A stretch of DNA of 64,000 nucleotides from Phalacrocorax aristotelis (Eukaryota; Chordata; Aves; Suliformes; Phalacrocoracidae), in contig NC_134282.1 in the NCBI RefSeq assembly GCF_949628215.1, forward strand, positions 6,533,223 through 6,597,222. Direction: 5' to 3'. This document shows, piece by piece, positions 10,701-64,000 of the stretch (positions within the stretch are counted from its first letter, which is position 1; every line of letters starts with the position of its first letter). Both the position numbers and the translations under genes were made by a program. The notes under the pieces were generated by a model. The model did not search any database. It was not told the DNA's origin and saw only the letters and a list, made by a program, of their open reading frames with translations.

Positions 10701-13700
10701 TTGCCTATGGTTGAATTATTAGAATGTATGTGCTTTAGTTAAGCACATATGTGAATTTATCAATGTTTAAAAGGCAAAAAACTAATGACATGCTTTGGGA
10801 GGTTTAAGAGACAGTTTTTTCCTCTTTGGTAAGGACTCAAAAGACTGGTGGGAAGACTCTCTTTTTAAAGAGTTTTAATGCCCCGAGACATGCATTTTTG
10901 TTTCCTGAAGCCAGTTCTTCAATTCTTCCCCGATTAGGTTTCATATGAAGAAATACACTTTTTTTTTTTTTTTTAACTCAAAGCAATGATCTGTAACTTG
11001 AATGTTAACCTTGATGTGTCCGTGTTCAGGAAATGTCTCTGATGTCTCTAGATCTGCTAGCAGGAGTGAAGATTCCTTTCTGCTGTTTCATTTCAGACAG
11101 GAAGAAACACACACACAAAAAAAAAAAACCACATAAAGCTGAAGAACTTGAGAGAATGAAGACTTGAGAGTAAAACCTGACGGCTGTTCCCAGCAATAAG
11201 ACTCCAAAATGGGCTTGGTCTGTCAGCTTATGACGTGTCTCATGAACAATTCAGATTTCACACACTGCCAAGTTCCACCCTTCAATAATGCCTTCGTTTT
11301 CTGAAAAGTCAACATTTCTTGAAAAACCATCTGAGCTCCGTTAAAGTAATTTTGCTAGCTGAGTCGAACTGTGAATTCCGATATCTGAGGAGGAATAAGT
11401 ACCAGTGAATTAAACTTCTCTCTGTCTGGGGTTTTTCAGGTTTGCTATGATGGGTGTTTTCATCAAACTGCAAATCAAAAATGCCTCTCTGTGATCTGCA
11501 CGTTGCCTGAAGCAGAGCCCTCAGTAGGCTTCAGCGTGAATGTGCTGCAGCAGCCCAAAACTTCCTTAAGGACATGGACAATGCTATCCCCTTTGGAGCA
11601 TCCTTGAGATGGCAGAACAAAGCTGTGAGGATGCATCTGGGAGTTAGTGGTGGTATACTTTTGCATTTTACGTACTATCAAGAGCTAGCAATTAGCTGGA
11701 AGCAAATATTAATTCTCCTTTCTGCCCTTTCTTTGTAGGCAGTGAAGTCAATCCTAAAATTAACATTGTCAGCTACAAATGGCAGGTTCAAATCGCTTGC
11801 TTGTAGGACACTATATTTTTGAATACCCCTAATGCTACCTCATTACAGCTTAAAAAATAAAGAAGCAGACAATAGATTTTAATCAAGTAACGCTGTCAAA
11901 CACATTTTGATATTTCCACATATTGAAGCATGAATGGCCAAAGAGAAACTATACTTTTTTCAAGCAATCTTGTAATTCCTTTTTCATCTGAAAGGATAGA
12001 TAATAAATAGTGGCAATACATAAGATTTGGCTCTACTAAGACCTACCATTTGTTACCTTGAAGAACAACAGTTATTAATTTACAGACATAATCAAGTGAT
12101 TTAGATTCATGATATTGGTTCAAACCATCATGACACTTGTTCCTTCTACATCAGATTCCTCAGTTCCTGCTTTTTATGTTGACTAACTATAAAAAAAGAA
12201 TAAGAGGTTTGGGTTTTTTTTTTTAGAAGCGTTGTTATAACAGTTTTTTTTCTCTGATTTCAGGTCTTAACAACTGAACCATCACAAGCACCTGAGAAAC
12301 ATGTACTGCACTACTTTTAGTAAGACTTTCAGCAATGATGGCTGTATTTTAGATATTCACAAGTAATTTTCTCATTTATGCTAAGAGCTGCAAAATTTCT
12401 GTATGTTCAGGGGGAATTCTTTGCAATCACTATCATGGCTTGTACTGATCTTTAACTTGACCTAATGAAAAATCATATATAACATTGGGATTCAATCTTA
12501 GACTATGCTCAGCACCTCTGCTAAACTTTGTTGGCTCAAAAGTGTTTTTTTGAATGAGGATAAAGGTCCATGGTTTAGACACACAGAAACCTATTTGCCT
12601 ACAGAAGATAGAGTTTATAGAATGTCTAATTGCATTTCTTTTAGAATTACACATACTTTGAAAATGAACTTCAGACATTCTACTTTTCCATGACAATGAA
12701 ATTATTCAACTGACATTATTTCTGTATCTGGTTAAGAAGCAAAATAAAAATCTTTTGGCCTTCAGTTGCTATAAAATTAACATTACTTTTGTCTGAGACC
12801 AAGCTCACAGTATCTGATCTTGAATTGTGAGGTGCCGTAGGAAAACGAGACAACTTTGAATGAATTAAAATTAATTCTCTCCAGAGTTTCTTTGGGGCAA
12901 AAAAAATGTTTGCAGTGCATTTGTGTGGCTTTCCTGGTTCTTTGTCTTGCTTGGCCAGATTTGCATTAACCTCAGTTTGATGCCTGAAGGAGGCTCCAGG
13001 GCAGGTACGTATTTTTATTCTTTTTTTTCTTTTTTTTTTTTAATGATTTTTCCTGCTCAGTTTCTCCTTAAAATTCATTCACAGTTGTTGGGGATTTTTT
13101 CCTAAACATAGGCAAGATCTGTTTCCTCTGCAGCAGCCTATAACATGTTGCAAAACTGAACAACAGTGTGCCTTCATGCTCAGATTTGGAATTGCAATAA
13201 AAATTTCCCAGGGGGCTCAGGTAAGGCTTCTGTCTTTATCTAAGTTTCCATTTAGTCACGTGATTAAAGAAAATAAGGTACAATCTATAAAAAATTATGG
13301 GGAAGAGGTATCAACCTACATTTTCCTTTGCCTCTGTTTAGCAGTGCCATGTTAGCTTAATAATTCAATGCTGCTCAAGCCAGAGAGAACATGCAAAGAC
13401 TTTAGCTGAAAGGCTAAGATACTCTTTTCCAAATTAAGGAGTCCTACTGTCCAACTTCTGCTTCAGCACTCTGTATTTTATTCACTGTTTATGTAAAATA
13501 GAGAAACAACCCTAAAAGCACCCAGCCTTCTCTCCAGATGAATATAAGAATGGCAAAAGTGTAGTTATAGCTTCTCTTAGCTCTCTCTGGGGGCTGGGAC
13601 TGCTCTAACAGAGTTTCTAAAACCTGATCTTTTTCAGTAAGAAGAGGAGCTGTGCTTCTGTTTTTGAAAGTTGTTTTTCGTTTTGGTGGTCTTTTTAGTT

Positions 13701-16700
13701 AGACACTGGAACAAGTCTTCTCTGATTTCAGTGTCAAAGAGGAAGACTTTGGGGACAGGGGTAACATCCATGCGATCTGCTTGGTATTTGATGGTGGAAT
13801 TTTATCACGGGTTTCCCAGGAGCCATCGAAGAGCTGTGCTGAATTTGGACCAGTTCTCTGCTTGCGTGCATCTGCCTCATTAGTTTGCCAACATGTCCTG
13901 AAATTCTTGGGAGCAAATTCATCACCAGTATAAACCAATTTACAGCAGCAGAGTTACAGCAGGAATAGACTGGGTCTCCTGCCAACAACCTATTAAATCA
14001 TATCATGTAGAATCTGAGACTCTCACCAAAATGTTGATTTGACCCAATTATTTAACTTTTGCACAGCTAGGATATTTGTTTTGTGTCAGGAAAAGTAAGT
14101 TATTACTGAATGCGTGCAGGATCTGTAATGTTCAGTTATATGCAGATATATTTAGATATAAACTGTAGTACAACTGTGCCCATACAGCCAGGGAGGAACT
14201 TGCGCATGGTCCCCTGTCCCCACACATGGGGGAGGAGCCCAAGTGTGGGGAGCCATGGGGTGCTCCTACCACAGCAGGTGACTGGGGACCAGCACCTCAG
14301 GTCACAGATCACAAGGCATTTGTTCAGCAGGGCATAGCAGCCAGAAACTTCAGGGGCTGTAAGGCTCCCTGGGGTAACAATCCAGTGACTCCTTGGAGAG
14401 GCTGGACCCTCTTCTGTTCTCTAGGTAAAAAGCTTTAGACATCACTAACCAAACCATAATTCACTTAATGTGACCTCACGGTGACATATGTTTTGTTGAG
14501 GCCCTGCGATATTCTATTCACACCAGAGTAATGCAAATCTGTTCAGATCTGAACTATGTAAATTGTTAAAGTAGAATCTTCTCACAGCTCTCCCTGAAGC
14601 TTTCCCATCTTTGCCTAGTTTTGTCTCAGGTTGTGTCTTGGTGTGAACATTACCCTGCTTTCACACAGTGCCTTTCATCTAAAGACTGTAGAAGCATTCA
14701 CTGAACTATTTCCATCTTCATTACCCATATGGAAGATCACGAAGCAAGCAGATGATGAGTGCATGATGATCAGCAGCTGACAGTCGGCAAATGAGTAGCT
14801 GACCTGGGAGTGGAGCACAGACCTATGGCTCTGTGCACTGAACAGTCACTTGCGCTTTGGTACACAGAAAGGTGATAAGGGCTGATATCTCCTCCTTCTG
14901 AAGGGACAAGGGCTGCATCTAGTGTTTCAGAGAAGGAGGAGACCTCAGTTGTCAGCTGCCTTGTCATGAGCTGAAGGTAAATCAAGATAGTTTCTTTTTC
15001 CCAGGCTTGAGAGATGAGTCTTTGAGCACAGAGTTCCCTGTTGCTGCCTCTAAAAACTGCTCAGCCTTCTTTCTTCCTTGAATAAGACCATAGCTGCACT
15101 GAAGAGCTCCCAATTTGCTGAACTGTGATTGCAGAATGGTTTCAGCCGTGCAAGCATTGCATATGGGGAGTACAGGAGTGGGCTCCCGTTGGATCTGTGA
15201 TAGATGTCCTTCCATGATGGTTAATGATTATGTTCCTGACTGAACTGGTAATCTGTAAGCTGCTTCTTGCAGGACTTAAAGGTTCCAAAATGTAACTTCA
15301 AATAAATATTTGATACCAAAACAGGGGGAAAACAAATCTCGTGAAACTGTAGAAAAAGCGTAAGATATTTCTTTTTCCTAACGTGGTCCCTTAGCTGAAA
15401 ATTCAGTTATTAGCACAACTATCAGAATGAATAAAACCAGGGAGCTATGACCAGCTAACAAGATTTCAAGTTGTATGTGATGTCATTAAAAATGGCCCTG
15501 TTAAACTAAGAGATAAATGTCTCTTTTTAAATTACTACGTTTTTAACAGTACCTAATTTCCTAGCCTGTTTTTCTACATGGTTCTCTACAGTCTAGCCTA
15601 TACTCCTGGGCTTCCAGTAATGCTTCTTACCAGCCTTCAGAAATGAATCTGCTCTTAATTTCTGGAAACCAAAGCAGGACATAGCAGAGACCATGCTGTT
15701 CCAGCTCTTGATTTAATAGAGATCTTGGTTGTCTTTATGGTCTCTCAGTGTCCCCAACTGAAAAGCCTTCCCCATTCCTGCTTCTTGGAGTTCAATATCA
15801 CATCTTGACCTGAAAGCCCTGTTGTTGATATCCTTTGTAGACTAATGAAAATATACTCAGTTAGGAAACCTGCTGGTTAACCCTCTTGTGAGACCTTTTT
15901 GTTCAGTGCTTTTACACTCTCAGGTTGCATAGAAAATGTTCACTAGGTGATTGATAATGTAAGTTTGTAGCACCGTGAATTCAAGAAAGCACTTAAGCAA
16001 ATAGTTATATTGATGGCAAGGGGATTACAGACATGTTTAACTGAAACACATGGCCTAATGCTTTGCCGAACTGAGTACTTTCCTGGAACAGTTAAATGAA
16101 GATATAAACCTTGGAAAATAGATATACATCAGACAAAAAGCCCAGGCCTCCCCAACCATTGATATCTTCATAATCCACGTGAAACCATTATTTCTTTGTA
16201 TGCACTCATAAAGCAGCATATTAGCAATATTGAGAGGGATGTTAGAATTCCATTTCCAGAGCTTACTTGCACACATGCGGACATGCATGACGTTACAATG
16301 AGACGGAGAGGGTGAGATAGCCAAATACCAGGCTGCGTTTCAAAAACAGAGTCATTGAAAGTGGTGGCACTGATTCGTGTAAAGATGGATGGTTACAGGA
16401 GAGCCCCCGTGCTCTTTATGTATGATTGATTTTGTTTCTTTTAAGTGCTGACAAAGGAAAAGAGGACCATTCCCTTTGTGCTCAGAGAGGATCTGTTTTA
16501 TTCCTGCACTTCACAGTGGGAGGTGAAATATTCAGGAAATTGAATAAATTTGGGAACAGTTAAAAAAATACAAGTGGCACTTCTCAGCCATTTCTGTGTT
16601 ACTGAAAAATAACTTTTAAATACTGTAATAGTATGAATTAAAAGCACTCCTTTGGAAAATAAAGATCTAATGTTAAGATTCTATCTGTTGTGAGAAATAG

Positions 16701-17080
16701 ACAAAACCCAGTTACATATGAGGGTTTCATATTAAGATTGTGATTGAAGCCTCTTCCCTATAAATTCTTTTCTATGTTAGTCTTTCATCTTTCTCTTCTG
16801 CTTTTGACATTTATTGTTAGTATCCCATGAAATCTGTTTATATTAATACTAAAATTAATATTTATAGTTCATTCCTAAAAAAGTTTTAATGGTCATAAAT
16901 TCAGTTCTCGCCTGCAACTATTTTAACGGCTCTTTTCCTCCTCTGGGTACATTTAATGACTTTTTGTGGTGCTTAAAGCAGAAATGGTGGACAAAGAATG
17001 TGAAGGTTCTATGGAGTTTCTAGTAACAAAGATATGGAAAAAGTAGAGAATAAAAACTATTTAGTCGTGCAACATGGATG
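4701..17080. other. Intergenic DNA between tandem MGAM copies; no gene recognised
   Basis: I read the open frames on both strands here and saw no recognisable protein, no linked exon series and no RNA gene. Homopolymer runs (poly-T near 9272 and 10963, poly-A near 11119) and AT-rich single-copy-like DNA fill the region. A diverged HNF1-like motif (GTTAATGATTATG, 11 of 13) is at about 15219. Confidence 0.6.
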
Positions 17081-17149
17081 AGCTTATTGGCATTTTATTG
17101 CCACTTTTCTCTTACTTGCAGGACCCCATGCATCTTAATGAACCAAAAT

Positions 17150-17162
17150 GTTATTAATTAAC
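17150..17162. promoter_or_regulatory. Candidate HNF1 site upstream of the main MGAM gene
   Basis: GTTATTAATTAAC matches the HNF1 palindrome GTTAATNATTAAC at 12 of 13 positions. HNF1 and CDX factors drive the related intestinal disaccharidase genes. A CDX-like TTTTATTG lies about 55 bp upstream, GATA-like motifs (ctgataac, ggataaag) follow at about 17282-17303, and a good donor (AAG, gtatgtcc) occurs at 17370. This could be the promoter and a non-coding first exon, but no TATA box or transcript supports it. Confidence 0.3.
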
Positions 17163-19213
17163 CAGGCATTCTTTGGCTGCTGTAATCACAGTAACTGTGT
17201 TTAGTCCAAAGAGTTTCTGCAATCTGCCTGTAATTATGTATGTACCTGCCATTGGTAGGCTGCTCAACAAGCAATGCAATAACTGATAACAGCAAAGGAT
17301 AAAGCATCGGTTTGGGTGATGAAAGTTACAATCAAGAGCAGCAGATGAAGGAAGAAGAGGGGCTTTAAGGTATGTCCTTCATTTTATTGCATCCAAGCTT
17401 CTGGAGAACTTTACCCTTCTCCTGAGTACACATCACAAAAGCGCACTTTATATACATCACATTTATATACATATATAAATTATAAAGCCTTATTTCAGAA
17501 GTCTCAGGTTTTAGGGAGACAATGGGAAGGAGAAAACTGAAATGCAACATTATAGTGTGGGAGAAGGGGGGTTGGCTGGATAACAAGAACTTACATAAAA
17601 TTCACGTTTTCAGAAAATTGAACGTTACGTTTTAGGACTCCAAGTCAGCATGTATTCAGGGCATGTGAAAGGGAACTCAGGAGAGGAACTGCTGGAATAT
17701 GATCTCCTCATTGTAAAGAAGAGGCCGTAAGATGAATGGTTTTCAATATACAAGTTAGTTGCAGACTTTAAATACAATATTCCCTGGGGAGTAACAATAA
17801 TCATAATAATATTTAAAATATTAATAGAGAAAGTACGAACAGCACTATGCTATTTATAAAAGCTTCTTTATTCATCACCGTACCACAAAGCACCTAGTTA
17901 TCTAAGTACTAGCTTTATTCTTCTGGGGACTGTTGATGGGCCAGTATTGCTTTTCTGCTTCATTCATCCCTGGGGCTGTGGGATTTCCATGATTTGGGGT
18001 GAGGGTGGGGTGATAGGTTATACTTGGAAGAAATGGGAATCAAAAATACACAGTAAACTTAAACTGTTATTTCGCACAAACAAAAGCTTGTTCTAAAGTA
18101 TTTTTCATTCTTTTGGGTCATCATTAAAACATGTGAATGTGTTTTGATATGCCAGTGCACAGCACATGTATTCCCGCACTTTCTTGCTTTGGTTAAAAAG
18201 AACCAATTTCTCTGCATTTTTAAGGCTGTTTTATAAGGTTAACTGTTCTTAACCAAATACACAAAGCAGTAGCTGCTGCCAGAGTCTATTGATCTGGATG
18301 CTGGAGCTCAGTTTCGATTCGTTTTATTGCTGGTGCGCCGTTCAACATCAGTGGCGCGGTGCCGTTCTTTGCGCAGGGCTGAGCAGCTGGCCCTGCAGCC
18401 AGCACAGCCCTCTTGGCCCAGCACGCCTTCCTCCGCTGTGCCTTACAAGCAAGCAACACTGGGAAGACCACAAGTGTTTAAAACACAGCATTTTAAGGCA
18501 CTGACTCCACCCACATCCTCTCCCTCCTTTCAGCTGTGATTTCAGCAGCAACCAGTGTGCCTTGTGTGGCAGTCCCTTCTGCTCTCACTGAACTGCAGCC
18601 CCTGTGAAATCCCATGGGATGATATGCATGACATATTCTCCCACTTTGCAAATAAGTAACTTACCCCATTGCCTATGTTTTGCCTTTCCCATGTGTCGCA
18701 AGATGCAATCAGAGCTCATTAGAGGCTTTGTTGAGTATGTTTAAGCAGTTAAACTCCGGCTTTATAAACCAGGGTATAGTTTGTGTTTGTTCTAAAGAAG
18801 GAAAGAAAACTTGGAAAAAAAAAAAAAAAGAAGAAGGAAAAAAAGGAATGGGGTTTTGTTTGTTTTCTGTTTCAGTAATTTCAGTAACAAGTAAGAAACT
18901 CCATAGTTAATCTCAGGAGAAAATTGTTCTTTGTGCGTAAAGTGGTTTGCGGGGAACAAAATACTTTTCTCGGTGATTGCCCACTGGTGTAATAACGCAG
19001 TAATCTGCGCTGTGTGAATTAGCCTTAATAAGAGATTTTTTGCACTTAGTCCTCAAGGAGTGTGTTATTTAAACCCTGGGATTAGGGGATATGGTTCAAA
19101 ACCTGAATAGCTTATAGATTTTTCTAATTTATTAAATTAATAGTGTAATGTATGGAGTTTTCCGAGCTGTTCCCTCTGTTTTCCTTATACCGATGGTGTT
19201 TCTCTGGGTGTAG
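17163..19213. other. Probable 5' non-coding exon and first intron of the main MGAM gene
   Basis: The start-codon exon has a splice acceptor (gggtgtag) immediately before ATG, so at least one non-coding exon must lie upstream. The best donor I see after a promoter-like region is at 17370, but this is a guess. A GC-rich patch at 18300-18540 encodes nothing recognisable. Confidence 0.35.

Positions 19214-64000
<44,787 letters not shown>

Noticed and set aside
12922..13105. A short frame with a signal-peptide-like start
   Set aside because: No ATG, no downstream exons matching a known secreted protein, and it runs into a poly-T tract.
18236..18256. GTTAA and TTAAC half-sites as a second HNF1 site
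   Set aside because: The half-sites are spaced by 6 bp instead of the 3 bp of the consensus.

Overview
The window looks like vertebrate, specifically avian, genomic DNA. Coding sequence is split into many short exons with GT-AG introns, there are several decayed CR1 LINE 3' fragments, and there is one solo LTR of a type I associate with neoavian birds (from memory, not searched). No bacterial-type gene organisation is present; nearly all long open frames are chance frames in introns and intergenic DNA.

The window holds one locus: a tandem array of maltase-glucoamylase (MGAM) genes, all on the + strand. (1) Positions 1-4046 carry the 3' end of an upstream MGAM-like copy. Four of its tail exons are recognisable, including the last one with its stop codon; four exons expected from the gene's architecture were not found. 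(2) Positions 4047-19213 are 3' flank, intergenic DNA and probably a 5' non-coding exon and intron. I see no other protein gene there, only a candidate polyadenylation signal and a candidate HNF1-type promoter site. (3) Positions 19214-63066 contain 39 consecutive coding exons of a second MGAM gene, from the start codon to residue 1548. All phases join without a frameshift or stop. The encoded protein has a short cytosolic tail, a signal anchor, a P-type trefoil domain, an N-terminal GH31 glucosidase, a second trefoil-like domain and most of a C-terminal GH31 glucosidase. The remaining roughly 265 residues lie beyond the window. (4) The last 507 bases repeat the first 507 with a single mismatch, so the window spans just over one unit (63,493 bp) of a tandem duplication.

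The encoded enzyme is expected to be an intestinal brush-border type II membrane protein. Its two GH31 catalytic lobes release glucose from the non-reducing ends of starch-derived oligosaccharides. MGAM is preferred over its paralogue sucrase-isomaltase because of diagnostic stretches such as VPHEHVQSF, FAGxPALINR, FFRNSTxxWWKREI and the NNPxNPxRS insertion in the C-lobe. Points worth checking are the very recent tandem repeat (real array or assembly duplication), the exons missing from the upstream tail, a G-to-S change beside the C-lobe acid/base aspartate, two adjacent 102-nt introns that are open and in frame, and an RNA hairpin pair over one 3' splice site.
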